The position numbers and the translations under genes are program-made. From assembly GCA_016794565.1 (NCBI GenBank), contig JAEUHQ010000214.1, positions 1-33,563 on the forward strand: 33,563 nucleotides of DNA. The letters are read 5' to 3'. The notes below the pieces were generated by a model. It made no database searches and was not told the DNA's origin. It saw nothing but the letters and a program-made list of their open reading frames with translations. This DNA comes from Planctomycetota bacterium. Lineage in GTDB: Bacteria; Planctomycetota; UBA1135; UBA2386. This document shows positions 1 to 8,556 of this stretch, piece after piece (position 1 is the stretch's first letter; every line of letters begins with the position of its first letter).

Positions 1-1
1 G

Positions 2-976
2 GCCGTCGTTCGTGCCGTCGACCCCGTGCGGGGGATCGTCGCGTCGGTGACGGTGACGGTGACCGCCGCGCGTCTGGTGGCGATCGGCGTGACGCCGGCC
101 CTGCCGTCGATCGCACTCGGGACGACGCGGCAGTTCGTGGCCACCGGGACCTACACGGACAACACGACGCAGGACCTGACGGCGGCGGTGACGTGGAGTT
201 CGTCGTCGGGCGCGGTGGCGACGATCAGCAACGCGGGCGGGAGCCAGGGTCTCGCGACGAGTGCGAGCACGGGAACGACGGTGATCACGGCGACGGACCC
301 GGGCACGAGCACGGCCGGGTCGACGACGCTCACCGTCTTCGACGACATCACGTTCCGCAGCGCGGCATCCGCCGGTGTCGCGTCCGGCACGAGCCTCGTG
401 ATCTCAGCACCCACGGGCACGGCCGAGAACGACGTTCTCGTCGCGGGGATCGCCATTCGCCCGCAGACCGCCACCGTGACGCCGCCGTCGGGGTGGACAC
501 TCGTGCGCCGCCTCGACAACTCCGGCGGCGCCGGGAACTCGCTGCTCGTGTTCACCCGTGTGGCCGGGGCCAGCGAGCCGTCGAGCTACACGTGGAGCAC
601 TTCCAGCTCGACCGGCACCGTCGGCGGCATCGCGGCGTTCCGCTTCGTCGACACGTCGGCCGCGGTGGACGCGGAGTCCGGCCAGACCACGGCGAGCAGC
701 CTGTCCCACACCGCGCCGAGCATCACGACCACGACGGCTCGCACGATGCTGGTGACGGTGCACGCGTTCGCGTCGGCGGCGACGTGGACGTCGCCGGCCG
801 GAATGACCGAGGTCGCGGACGTCGCGAGCCAGGCGATCGGCGCGATCGGCATCTCTGTTTCGATGCACTGCGTCGTGCAGACCTCGGCGGGGGCGACGGG
901 AACCAGGACCGCGGTCGCCGCCAACGACGCGGACACGGGCAACGCCGCCATCCTCGCCCTCCGCCGCGCGCCCTAG
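2..976 (+). CDS. Ig-like (BIG2-type) surface protein, C-terminal part (5' partial)
   Basis: The frame is open to the left edge of the window, so the true start lies outside; the GTG at 26 is internal. About the first 115 visible residues resemble a bacterial Ig-like (BIG2) repeat: 'GVTPALPSIALGTTRQFVAT', then a 'VTWSSSS..ATISN' strand pair and 'TTVITATD'. After it comes a roughly 200-residue Ser/Thr/Ala-rich beta domain with 'ENDVLVAGIAIRP' and 'PPSGWTLVRR', a jelly-roll-like module I have seen at the C-termini of secreted adhesin-type proteins. There is no anchor or sorting signal at the C-terminus. Role: probably secreted or cell-surface, substrate unknown. The fold assignment rests on motif style only. 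Confidence 0.7.
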   Translation, partial: AVVRAVDPVRGIVASVTVTVTAARLVAIGVTPALPSIALGTTRQFVATGTYTDNTTQDLTAAVTWSSSSGAVATISNAGGSQGLATSASTGTTVITATDPGTSTAGSTTLTVFDDITFRSAASAGVASGTSLVISAPTGTAENDVLVAGIAIRPQTATVTPPSGWTLVRRLDNSGGAGNSLLVFTRVAGASEPSSYTWSTSSSTGTVGGIAAFRFVDTSAAVDAESGQTTASSLSHTAPSITTTTARTMLVTVHAFASAATWTSPAGMTEVADVASQAIGAIGISVSMHCVVQTSAGATGTRTAVAANDADTGNAAILALRRAP

Positions 977-1023
977 TGCTCGGCGAGCGCGCGGCGCTAG
1001 GCTCAACGCCGTTTGCTCCGCCG

Positions 1024-1494
1024 ATGAAGGTCCGCCTCCTCACCGTTTCACATCGACAGCCGTCCTGGGTGACCGATGGCTGCGCCGAGTACGAACGGCG
1101 TCTTCCGCGCGAGTGGGGGTTCCAGCTCGTCGAAGTGAAACCCGAGGCGCGGACCAGCGGCGCGACGAAGGAGCGCGTTCAGTCGGCCGAGGCGGACCGT
1201 TTGCGCGCGGCGCTGCCGAAGGGCTGCCGCACGATCGCGCTCGACGAACGCGGCGACGCGTGGACGACCGCCGAACTCGCACGCCGGATCGAGCGGTGGC
1301 TGCAGGAAGGACGCGACGTGGCGTTCGTGGTGGGAGGGGCGGACGGCCTCGACCCGGCGTTCCGCGCCTCGGCCGAACGGTCCGTCTCGCTGTCCGCGCT
1401 CACGCTGCCCCACGGCCTCGTTCGCGTCCTGCTGGTCGAACAGCTGTGGCGCGCGGCGTCGATCCTGCAGGGACACCCGTACCATCGTTCGTGA
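1024..1494 (+). CDS. rlmH: 23S rRNA (pseudouridine1915-N3)-methyltransferase RlmH
   Basis: The protein has 156 residues, the usual RlmH size. RlmH is a SPOUT-class enzyme that methylates pseudouridine 1915 of 23S rRNA helix 69 using S-adenosylmethionine. Diagnostic motifs are all present: the N-terminal beta strand 'MKVRLLTVSH', 'IALDERGDAWTT' in the middle, the cofactor-knot segment 'FVVGGADGLDP', 'SLSALTLPHGLVRVLLVEQLWRA', and the C-terminal 'HPYHR' signature. The ATG at 1024 begins exactly where the family begins; longer open frames upstream have no family similarity. It lies 47 bp after the Ig-like gene and 19 bp before the histidine kinase gene, with no evident functional link to either. 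Confidence 0.95.
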   Translation: MKVRLLTVSHRQPSWVTDGCAEYERRLPREWGFQLVEVKPEARTSGATKERVQSAEADRLRAALPKGCRTIALDERGDAWTTAELARRIERWLQEGRDVAFVVGGADGLDPAFRASAERSVSLSALTLPHGLVRVLLVEQLWRAASILQGHPYHRS

Positions 1495-1513
1495 CGGACG
1501 CGCCGCGCGACCG

Positions 1514-3502
1514 ATGGCACGGACGCGTCCGCTTCGCCGGTTCGTGCCCGTTCTCGGGCGGCAAAGGGGTTCACGCGCAGGTCCGCCGCCGGTCGATCAT
1601 CCACCGGTGACATCCGCGGAATCGCGACACGAGGACACGTTGCCCGCCAGCCGGATCGCGGCGGGTCTGCGCGCGGAGAGCCGGCGCCTCCTGGTCGTGG
1701 GAACCACGGGTGCGGCACTGCTCGTCGGGGCGGTGGTTGCCGCCGAGGCGAACGGGTGGTCGCCGCTCGTGCTGTTGCCACTGCTGCTCGTCGTCGTCGC
1801 GTCGGTCGCGACGGTCGCTGCCGCGTTCCGTCGGACGATGACGACGGACGTCGACGTGCTCGAGGAAGCACGGCAGGGCGCACTCACCGCGGCGACCTCG
1901 AAGGCGCAGTTCCTCGCGAACATGAGCCACGAGATCCGCACGCCGATGAACGGCATCCTCGGCATGGCGGAGCTGCTCGTTCGCACCAAGCTCGACTCCG
2001 ATCAGGAGCAGATGGCGACGACGATCCACTCGTCCGCCGAGGCGCTGCTCGCGGTGCTGAACGACATCCTCGACTATTCGAAGATCGAAGCGGGCAAACT
2101 CGATCTCGAGACCGCGGACTTCGACGTGTGGCAGGTCGTGGACGATTGCGCCGGCCTGCTGCACGCGGCTGCGGACCAGAAAGGCGTCGAGCTGCTGACG
2201 TTCGTCGATCCGCGCCTGATGCGCTGTCACCGCGGCGACGCGGCGCGCGTCCGCCAGGTGCTGCTCAATCTCGTGAGCAACGCCGTGAAGTTCACGCTGG
2301 AAGGCGAAGTGGTCCTCGGTGCCGATCTGGTCGACGAAGACGACGGGTCGCAGGTCGTGCGGTTCTCGGTGCGCGACACGGGTATCGGCATGGGCCCCGA
2401 GGCGATGGCGCGGCTGTTCACGCCGTTCACGCAGGCCGACGCGTCGACGACGCGGCGCTTCGGCGGCACGGGTCTCGGGCTCGCGATCTGCCGCCGCCTC
2501 GTCGAACTGATGGGCGGGTGCATCGCCGTGGACAGCGAGGAGGGCGTCGGGTCGACGTTCTCGTTCGAACTCAGGCTCCCGAAGGGCGAAGTCGCGAACG
2601 CGCGCCCTCGGGCGGAGGACGTCGATCTGAGCTCGTGTGCGTTGCTCATCGTCGACGACAACGAGACGAACCGCCAGCTGATGGTGATGCAGCTCGCGCC
2701 GACGAAGATCGGCATCGACGTCGCCAGCAACGCGATCGGCGCGATCGAGACGCTGCGCAACGCCGCGACGCGCGGCCATCCGTTCACGATGGCGATCGTC
2801 GACATGGCGATGCCCGGCATCGACGGAATGCAGCTCGCCGAGGCGATCCGCAACGAATCACTGATCCCGGCCCTGCCGATCGCGCTCGCGAGTTCCCTCG
2901 GAACCCGCCCCGGCCTCGCCGAGATGGCGTCGGTCGACGTCTTCCGCTGGCTCAACAAACCCCTGGCCGCTGGACGGTTGCTGCAGGTGGTCTGTGACAT
3001 GGCGAGTCTCCGGCCGAGCGGCCGGCCCGTGCTCCCGCGCAAGCTCGACGAGGCCGTGGTGTCGCCGGCGACCGCGACGGTCGCCGCAGGGATCCGCGTG
3101 CTGGTCGCGGAGGACAACGAGATCAATCGCCGCGTGCTCGCGGGCATGCTGCGGCGGATCGGCTGCGACGTCGTGTTCGCGGTGGACGGCCGCGAGGCGG
3201 TGCAACTGGTCGAGCAGCGGCCGTTCGACGTCGTGCTGATGGACTGCCAGATGCCCGAGATGGATGGCTTCGAGGCGTCGCGCTGCATTCGCGATCTGCC
3301 CGGCGTGCCAGCGGAGCTGCCGATCATCGCACTCACCGCGAACGTGCTCCCCGCGGATCGCGACGCGTGCCTCGCGGCGGGCATGAACGACTTCCTCTCG
3401 AAGCCCGTGCGTCTCGACGTGCTCCGCGCGGCGGTCGTGCGGTGGACTCGCGGTGCCGGTGCTGCTTCCGCGCCGCCGGTCTTCGAAGGCGTGGCGACCT
3501 GA
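1514..3502 (+). CDS. membrane hybrid sensor histidine kinase with two receiver domains
   Basis: This 662-residue protein has two membrane helices (about 59-78 and 84-104) with almost nothing between them, so there is no periplasmic sensor domain. Next are HisKA with the phosphoacceptor H139 in 'FLANMSHEIRTPMNG', an ATPase domain with N box 'LNLVSNAVKF' (251-260), G1 'DTGIGM' (from D288) and 'GGTGLGLAIC' (317-326), and two receiver domains. Receiver 1 (about 374-497) has the acceptor D430 in 'IVDMAMPG'; receiver 2 (about 527-645) has D577 in 'LMDCQMPEMDG'. No Hpt domain follows, so phosphotransfer must use another protein. The start is uncertain: GTG 1607 and TTG 1640 are in frame and would remove a low-complexity Arg/Pro-rich leader. 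No response regulator adjoins it. The layout resembles BarA/ArcB-type kinases, but the signal is unknown. Confidence 0.9.
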   Translation: MARTRPLRRFVPVLGRQRGSRAGPPPVDHPPVTSAESRHEDTLPASRIAAGLRAESRRLLVVGTTGAALLVGAVVAAEANGWSPLVLLPLLLVVVASVATVAAAFRRTMTTDVDVLEEARQGALTAATSKAQFLANMSHEIRTPMNGILGMAELLVRTKLDSDQEQMATTIHSSAEALLAVLNDILDYSKIEAGKLDLETADFDVWQVVDDCAGLLHAAADQKGVELLTFVDPRLMRCHRGDAARVRQVLLNLVSNAVKFTLEGEVVLGADLVDEDDGSQVVRFSVRDTGIGMGPEAMARLFTPFTQADASTTRRFGGTGLGLAICRRLVELMGGCIAVDSEEGVGSTFSFELRLPKGEVANARPRAEDVDLSSCALLIVDDNETNRQLMVMQLAPTKIGIDVASNAIGAIETLRNAATRGHPFTMAIVDMAMPGIDGMQLAEAIRNESLIPALPIALASSLGTRPGLAEMASVDVFRWLNKPLAAGRLLQVVCDMASLRPSGRPVLPRKLDEAVVSPATATVAAGIRVLVAEDNEINRRVLAGMLRRIGCDVVFAVDGREAVQLVEQRPFDVVLMDCQMPEMDGFEASRCIRDLPGVPAELPIIALTANVLPADRDACLAAGMNDFLSKPVRLDVLRAAVVRWTRGAGAASAPPVFEGVAT

Positions 3503-3535
3503 CGCCGTCGCGGCGGAGGCTGGCCCGCGCGCGGG
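3503..3535. terminator. GC-rich dyads between convergent genes (possible bidirectional terminator)
   Basis: The 38-bp gap between the convergent kinase and DinB-like genes holds two perfect dyads: CGCCG-TCG-CGGCG (3503-3515) and CCCGCGCGCGGG (3524-3535). Neither is followed by a T-tract on either strand, so intrinsic termination is only a possibility suggested by position. Confidence 0.3.
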
Positions 3536-3540
3536 GCGGC

Positions 3541-4050
3541 TCACAGATCGTAGAAGTGCAGGTCCCTGCCGGTGACCTGCTTCGTCCACGAGTAGATCTG
3601 TCCCGCGTGGCCCGACGAGTGCTCGAGCACGTGCAGGATCGCGGCGAGACCCGTGACGTCGTAGCGCTGCACTCGCCGCACACGCAGCAGTTCGGCGATC
3701 GGTACGCGGTCGACCAGGTCGCACGCGCGGGTCCACACGGCCGCGAGGCGGTCGAGCATCACGCGCGCCGGAACTCCGCCGTCCGCGGCGAACTCGGCGG
3801 GCCGGTCGCGGCGGTCGTCGGCGTCGCCGAACGTCGCGAGGATCCACTGCGTGGTGTTGCCGGCGAGATGCAGCAGCAGGTTGCCCGCCGAGTTGCAGTT
3901 CGGCGCTGGTTTCCGCCAGACGCCGTCGTCGCCGAGCATCTCGACGCACTTCGTGATGCGCGGCAGATACTCGCCGAGCAGCCGCGTGCGGAACTCCGCG
4001 GCGACGATCTGCGCGAGAGCGGACGACGGTTCGTCGGGACGCGCGGTCAA
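3541..4050 (-). CDS. DinB-superfamily (DUF1572-like) protein
   Basis: About 169 residues, predicted four-helix DinB/YfiT-type fold. Family-like features are an N-terminal helix 'FRTRLLGEYLPRITKCVEML', 'NSAGNLLLHLAGNTTQWIL' with a conserved His in the second helix, and the C-terminal helix 'ILHVLEHSSGHAGQIYSWTK', whose two histidines together with the earlier one could form the metal site of this superfamily. Related proteins include bacillithiol- or mycothiol-dependent transferases, but no substrate can be read here. The start is inferred: TTG 4050, placed just after the stop of the upstream DUF2304 gene (4056), because no ATG or GTG fits and the long upstream open frame is non-conserved Arg/Pro-rich sequence. 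It is the last gene of a three-gene minus-strand run. Confidence 0.8.
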   Translation of the reverse strand: MTARPDEPSSALAQIVAAEFRTRLLGEYLPRITKCVEMLGDDGVWRKPAPNCNSAGNLLLHLAGNTTQWILATFGDADDRRDRPAEFAADGGVPARVMLDRLAAVWTRACDLVDRVPIAELLRVRRVQRYDVTGLAAILHVLEHSSGHAGQIYSWTKQVTGRDLHFYDL

Positions 4051-4055
4051 GGCGG

Positions 4056-4505
4056 TCAGGCGACCTCGCCCTTGTCGCGATCCGCGGCGCGTTCGCGCGG
4101 GGCCTTGCCCTCGGCGCGGTCGCGCAGGCGTTGCAGTTCTTCCTCGAGCAGCGCGACGCGCTGGCCGAGTGTGCGGTGCCGCAGCGTGAGGCGACTGAGG
4201 CGCACCGAGAACTGCAGCAGCAGCGCGAGCACGAACAGGAACGCGCCGAAGAAGAGCGTGCTGACCACGCTCGCGGATCCGATCCACCGGCTCAGCGTGA
4301 GCAGGAGGTCCTGGTAGAGCGCGAGGAACGCGAGCGCGACCGATGTCCCGATCCAGACCCACGAGTACTCCTCGCGCAGCTTGCGGCGCCGCACGAGTTC
4401 GAAGATGAGGACGACGAGACCCGCGGCGAGCGCGAATGCGACGATGCGCTGCCGGCCGGGCAGCGGTTCGAGCTCGGCGCCGAAGTGCTGCATCAGGGCC
4501 AGCAT
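4056..4505 (-). CDS. DUF2304 family membrane protein
   Basis: 149 residues with three hydrophobic helices (about 21-41, 52-72 and 79-107) followed by a charged coiled-coil tail ('RVALLEEELQRLRDRAEG'). This is the DUF2304 layout: a small integral membrane protein typically encoded next to a polyprenyl-phosphate-type family 2 glycosyltransferase. Its ATG overlaps the TGA of the glycosyltransferase gene by one base (TGATG), which indicates translational coupling. By association it may be a membrane partner or anchor for the glycosyltransferase in envelope glycan synthesis; the biochemical role of DUF2304 is unknown to me. An internal ATG at 4493 is an alternative start. Confidence 0.85.
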   Translation of the reverse strand: MLALMQHFGAELEPLPGRQRIVAFALAAGLVVLIFELVRRRKLREEYSWVWIGTSVALAFLALYQDLLLTLSRWIGSASVVSTLFFGAFLFVLALLLQFSVRLSRLTLRHRTLGQRVALLEEELQRLRDRAEGKAPRERAADRDKGEVA

Positions 4506-5242
4506 CACGACCACCTCGCGACGGTGTCGCGGTCGCGCAACGGGGTGGCGCGACGCACCGGCAGCAGCAGGAGCGTCAGCAGCATCTTGTAGCCGTACCA
4601 GGCGATCCGCAGCCCGCGGTGCATCGACACGCCACCCTTCCTCGCGTGCATGCGGACGGGAACCTCCACGACGGCGAGGCCGCGGCGGTGATGTTCGACG
4701 AGCACGTCGGTGTCCGGGAAGTCCTCGGGGAACGCGTCGGTCGCGACGGTGGCAAGGGCGCGAGCGGAGAGGCCCTGGAAGCCGCTGGTCGGGTCGGTGA
4801 TGCGGGTGCGCAGCCACTTCGTCGCGATCCACGCGAAGAAGCGGGTGCCGACCCGCCGCGCCACGCTGGCGGGCGGCGGGGCGCCGTCGAGGTAGCGCGA
4901 ACCGAGGGCGACGTCCGCGCCGCCGTCGAGCGCGGTGACGAGTCTCTCGAGCATCGCCGCGTCGTGCTGTCCGTCGGCGTCCATCTGCAGCACGCGCTGG
5001 TAACCGCGCCGCACCGCGTAGCAGTAGCCGGTGTGGAGCGCCGTCCCGTAGCCGAGGTTGTACGGGTGCCGGACGACCGTCGCGCCGTGGCGGCGCGCTT
5101 CGTCCCCCGTTTCGTCGCGGCTGCCGTCGTCGATCACCAGCACGTCGAGCGCGGGGTCGGTGCGCCGGACCTGGCGAACGACGTCACCGATACGGCCCGC
5201 CTCGTTGTGCGCGGGAATGACGAGAAGAGTGGGAAAGCTCAC
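4505..5242 (-). CDS. family 2 glycosyltransferase (dolichyl/undecaprenyl-phosphate sugar synthase-like)
   Basis: About 245 residues from the proposed GTG at 5242 ('MSFPTLLVIPAHNEA'), which matches where GT2 enzymes begin; an upstream start at 5299 would only add an Arg/Pro leader. GT-A motifs: nucleotide-binding 'LLVIPAHNEA', 'VLVIDDGSRDET', 'HPYNLGYGTALHTGY', the metal-binding 'MDADGQHD' and 'DPTSGFQGLSA'. These match polyprenyl-phosphate mannose/glucose synthases, which move a sugar from a nucleotide donor to a lipid carrier at the inner face of the membrane. There are no transmembrane helices at its C-terminus, in agreement with the DUF2304 partner downstream supplying membrane attachment. 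Donor and lipid acceptor cannot be read from sequence. Confidence 0.85.
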   Translation of the reverse strand: MSFPTLLVIPAHNEAGRIGDVVRQVRRTDPALDVLVIDDGSRDETGDEARRHGATVVRHPYNLGYGTALHTGYCYAVRRGYQRVLQMDADGQHDAAMLERLVTALDGGADVALGSRYLDGAPPPASVARRVGTRFFAWIATKWLRTRITDPTSGFQGLSARALATVATDAFPEDFPDTDVLVEHHRRGLAVVEVPVRMHARKGGVSMHRGLRIAWYGYKMLLTLLLLPVRRATPLRDRDTVARWS

Positions 5243-5420
5243 GGAGCGCGACGATCCGATGCAGCGCGGTAGCCTAGGTGGGGCCGGAGTCCGCGCCAAC
5301 GAAAAGGTCGGTGCCGAGGCACGTGTGTGGCGGAACGTCCATCGCGACTCTACGCTTGGCGCGCCTTTTTCCGGGCGCCGTTCGGCGGTGGCCCGCGAAC
5401 ACCGTCACGAGAAGCCAATC

Positions 5421-6014
5421 ATGTCGATCCGTTTCGTTCTGCCGACGTTCCTCGCCCTCTTCGCCGCCTGCTCCGGAACCCGCGATGCCCGGGTCAACCC
5501 GGATGCGCCGGACACGGTCACTGGCACCGGTCTCCAGAGCCAGGACATCCGGACCATGGCGCAGCAGATGGCCGCCGACATCAAGGCGTCCGGCGTGCTG
5601 GCCCCCGGCAAGGAAGGCGAGCGGGTGTCGTTCTACATCTACGAGATCAAGAACGACTCGTCGGACGTCATCGACAAGGAGATCATCCTGACGAAGCTGC
5701 GCACCGAACTGGCGAAGGCGATGGGGCGGCAGGTCAAGATCCTCGACCGTTCGCCGAGTGCGAACGACCTCACCGACGCCGAGCGTCGCATGAAGGAGCG
5801 CGGGCAGGTGTCCGGAACGAACGATCGCAAGATCGCCGGCAGCGACTTCGTGCTGAAGGGCACGATGAAGAGCCGCGACCGCCAGGCGGGCAAGCTGAAG
5901 TCGAGCTACGTGCTCGTGACGTTCGAGCTGACCGATCTCGTCACTCAGGAGCTCGCCTGGACGAACGACTACGATATGAAGACCGAGTCCGAGAAGTCGG
6001 TCATCAACCGCTGA
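5421..6014 (+). CDS. lpoB: LpoB-like lipoprotein (penicillin-binding protein activator family)
   Basis: 197 residues with a lipoprotein signal peptide and lipobox 'LFAAC' (Cys17). The body matches the LpoB/COG3417 family: 'MAADIKASGVL', 'VSFYIYEIKNDSSDVIDKEI', 'LRTELAKAM', 'ILDRS', 'SDFVLKGTMKSRDR' and 'YVLVTFELTDLVTQELAWTNDYDMK'. In Escherichia coli LpoB is an outer-membrane lipoprotein that activates the peptidoglycan synthase PBP1B. Here no synthase gene is adjacent, so that partner is not shown. It heads a run of five exported proteins. The E. coli lpoB gene is next to ycfL, and a YcfL-like gene is also present here, which supports the family call. The periplasmic role is inferred; the symbol is by family only. 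Confidence 0.85.
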   Translation: MSIRFVLPTFLALFAACSGTRDARVNPDAPDTVTGTGLQSQDIRTMAQQMAADIKASGVLAPGKEGERVSFYIYEIKNDSSDVIDKEIILTKLRTELAKAMGRQVKILDRSPSANDLTDAERRMKERGQVSGTNDRKIAGSDFVLKGTMKSRDRQAGKLKSSYVLVTFELTDLVTQELAWTNDYDMKTESEKSVINR

Positions 6015-6028
6015 GCGCGCCGGCCTCG

Positions 6029-7252
6029 ATGCGCCGCCGCTGCGTTCCGTTCGCCGGTCTCCTGGCCGCCGCGTGCGCGGTCGGCCAGCCGGCGATTCCG
6101 CTCGCAACCTTCGTCGCCGGTGACGTCGCGGCTGTGCGGGCCTTTGCGGCCCAGCAGGTCGCCGAGGGCGACGAAGAGAACCGGGCGCTCGTGCTCAACG
6201 TGCAGGCGCAGTGTGACCTGCTGCTCGGCAACACCGACGAAGCGCGGCGCGCGTTCGAGTCCGCCGGGCAGATCATGGGCAGCTGGGCGGCGAGCGGCGG
6301 GGAGGTGACGTCGGCGCTGATCGGCAGCGAGAGCAGCAAGACGTACAAGGGCGACCCCTACGAGAAGGCGATGAACGCCTTCTACCTGTGCTACTGCTTT
6401 CTCCTGAAGGGGGAGCCCGACAACGCCCGCGCGGCGTGCAAGCGCGGCATCCTGATGGACGCCGAAGTCGAGGACGAGAAGTTCCAGGCGGACAACGCGC
6501 TGCTCTTCTGGCTCGCCGGGCGCATGAGCAAGCTGATGGGGTCGCCGGACGACGTCGACTTCTACAAGGAAGCGGCCACGGCGAACGCGTTCGCGATCGA
6601 GCATGGCGCGCGCGGCGACGCGCAGAACCGCGTGCTCGCGGATCCCGCCGCCGGCAACCTCGTGCTGCTGTTCGAGTGCGGCTTGGGGCCGGAGAAGTAC
6701 GCGGACGGCATCCAGGACGAACTCGCGCGCTTCCGCCCGCGGCCGCATCCCGCCGTCCGCGCCCGGGTGTCGATCGACGGCAGGGACCTCGGCCCGTCCG
6801 GAGTCTCGGCGATCCTCGTCGACGTCGACTACCAGGCGCGCACGCTCGGCGGTACGGCGATGGAAGGCATCCGCAAAGGCAAGGCGATCTTCAAGACCGC
6901 GAGCACCGCCGCGGGCGTCGTGCTGTTGTCCCAGGCGGCGAAGGATCGCGGCGACAGCGCCCGCACGCAGGCGATCGCCGGCGGCGCGCTGCTCCTCGCG
7001 GGGCTCCTGACTTCGTCGTCGGCGGACATCCGGCACTGGCCGACGCTGCCGTCGACCGTGCAGGCGCTCACAGCGAACGTGCCGCCCGGCGAGCACGTGA
7101 TCGACGTCGACTTCCTCGACGCCAGCGGCCGCCCGATTCCGTCGCTCCGCCAGCGTGCGCAGACGCTCGTTCCGCAGAAAGGCGAGAGCTGGCACCTGTT
7201 CCGTTCGTTGCCGCGCGTAGCGCCGGTGACACCGGCGCCCGGTTCGCCATGA
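6029..7252 (+). CDS. COG3014 family lipoprotein
   Basis: 407 residues, starting 15 bp after the lpoB-like stop. A short N-terminal signal ends in 'LLAAAC' (Cys16), a probable lipoprotein acylation site. The first half is helical and TPR-like ('ALVLNVQAQCDLLLGNTDEARRAFE', 'CYCFLLKGEPDNARAACKRG'). The second half carries 'NLVLLFECGLGPEK', a beta region, a hydrophobic segment 'AIAGGALLLAGLL' and the family-typical 'SADIRHWPTLPSTVQAL'. COG3014 proteins have no assigned biochemical function but co-occur with LpoB, LPP20 and YcfL homologues, as here. I infer an envelope-associated scaffold; molecular role unknown. Confidence 0.8.
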   Translation: MRRRCVPFAGLLAAACAVGQPAIPLATFVAGDVAAVRAFAAQQVAEGDEENRALVLNVQAQCDLLLGNTDEARRAFESAGQIMGSWAASGGEVTSALIGSESSKTYKGDPYEKAMNAFYLCYCFLLKGEPDNARAACKRGILMDAEVEDEKFQADNALLFWLAGRMSKLMGSPDDVDFYKEAATANAFAIEHGARGDAQNRVLADPAAGNLVLLFECGLGPEKYADGIQDELARFRPRPHPAVRARVSIDGRDLGPSGVSAILVDVDYQARTLGGTAMEGIRKGKAIFKTASTAAGVVLLSQAAKDRGDSARTQAIAGGALLLAGLLTSSSADIRHWPTLPSTVQALTANVPPGEHVIDVDFLDASGRPIPSLRQRAQTLVPQKGESWHLFRSLPRVAPVTPAPGSP

Positions 7253-7328
7253 CTCGGCGCGAGACCGGGTCGCAACCCGCACCGGCAGTCGCGCGCTCTT
7301 CCCCGTCTTCCCCTCACCGGCTCCACCC

Positions 7329-8552
7329 ATGAAGCAGTTCCTGATCGCGTCCGCCATCGCCGCAGCACTCCTCGTCGCCCTGAACGGTCAGGAGCCCGGG
7401 GCCGCGCCCGCGCCGAAGGCCACGAAGCAGGAGCCCGGCACCAACCGGACCGAGGGCTTCGGTCGAGCGACGAACTACCGCACCGCGCTCGCCAATGCCC
7501 TCGAGGATGCCGTCGCGAAGGCGAAGGGTGTCTCGGTCGCGCGCGGGCCGGCGTTGCGCAGCCGTCTGTCCGTGGTCTCCGACCACAAGGACGGCGACAA
7601 GGACGGCTGGTTCGACGGCGAGGCCGACGCCGAACGCGAATGGGTGCAGCAGCAGATCGCGGGCTTCGTGCTCGCGTACGACGTGGTGAAGAAGGAGAAG
7701 GCCGGCGACGGACACTGGGAGGTGACCGTGAAGGCCGAGATCGCGTCGCCCGACAACGCCGACGCGGTGCTGGTCATCGACCTCGTCGACACGGACCTGC
7801 GCCGCTGGCAGCTCGAGCGCTCCGATGAAGGTGCGCCCGGTTCGATCACGACGAAGAGCGGCGAGTTCTCCGGGCCGAAGATCGGCGAGTACCTGCGCCG
7901 CAGCAAGCTCGTGAAGATCGTCGCGAAGGGTTCCGGCGTGAAGGTCGGCGAAGGCAGCGCGGTGCGTGAGCGCGAGAAGGCGGGCCAGCAGGTCGTGGCG
8001 TCGCATCGCGTCTCGATCACGTGGCAGCCGGTCGTCGTGCAATCGCTGATCGAGAAACCCAACAAGGCGCGCCCGACTTCCGGACCGCGGCCCGAGTACC
8101 TCGTCGGTGGCTCGGTGCAGGTGTCCTTGCGCGTCGAGAACCTGGTGGAGAACACCGAACTGCTCGACGAGGTCGTCACCGTTCCGGCGGACCAGGGCGG
8201 TTCGCAGCCCGTCGAGGCGCTCGACGCCTACGTCAACGCGCTCGTCGACAAGGCGAAGGCGATCGTCGCCGAGAAAGTGTTCTTCACGCTGAAGCCGCCC
8301 GTCGTCGTGCGCAAGTGGGAGGAGGGAGGCGAGTGGCGAATCGAGGTGCAGATGAGCAAACGCATCGCCGCGACCTACCGCCGCTTCCACGTCGGCAACA
8401 ACGGGTCGCTGTCGTCGCCCGACTGGCAGCCGCTGGGCACCGCGGTGCTCGCGGACGGCAATGACGCCACCTGCGTGCTGCGCCTCGAAGGCGTCGACGA
8501 ACCGTCCCGCATCGAACCCGGAGTCACCGAAGTCCGCCCCGCCAAGAGCTGA
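7329..8552 (+). CDS. LPP20-like exported protein
   Basis: 407 residues with an N-terminal signal peptide (MKQFLIASAIAAALLVAL) but no lipobox cysteine, so it is likely periplasmic rather than lipid-anchored. The region after the signal, 'GFGRATNYRTALANALEDAVAKAKGVSV', matches the LPP20/FlgT N-terminal type fold in which an alpha helix rich in Ala precedes a beta sheet. The middle ('FVLAYDVVKKEKAGDGHWEVTVKAEI') and C-terminal ('KWEEGGEWRIEVQMSKRI') parts look like further copies of the same alpha/beta unit. Neighbours are COG3014 (76 bp upstream) and YcfL (4 bp downstream). The function of this family is unknown; its persistent company suggests a common envelope complex. Confidence 0.75.
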   Translation: MKQFLIASAIAAALLVALNGQEPGAAPAPKATKQEPGTNRTEGFGRATNYRTALANALEDAVAKAKGVSVARGPALRSRLSVVSDHKDGDKDGWFDGEADAEREWVQQQIAGFVLAYDVVKKEKAGDGHWEVTVKAEIASPDNADAVLVIDLVDTDLRRWQLERSDEGAPGSITTKSGEFSGPKIGEYLRRSKLVKIVAKGSGVKVGEGSAVREREKAGQQVVASHRVSITWQPVVVQSLIEKPNKARPTSGPRPEYLVGGSVQVSLRVENLVENTELLDEVVTVPADQGGSQPVEALDAYVNALVDKAKAIVAEKVFFTLKPPVVVRKWEEGGEWRIEVQMSKRIAATYRRFHVGNNGSLSSPDWQPLGTAVLADGNDATCVLRLEGVDEPSRIEPGVTEVRPAKS

Positions 8553-8556
8553 ACCC

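Noticed and set aside
5332..5352. ECF-type promoter (GGAAC...TCTA) before the lpoB-like gene.
   Set aside because: The spacer is only about 12 bases, too short for ECF recognition.
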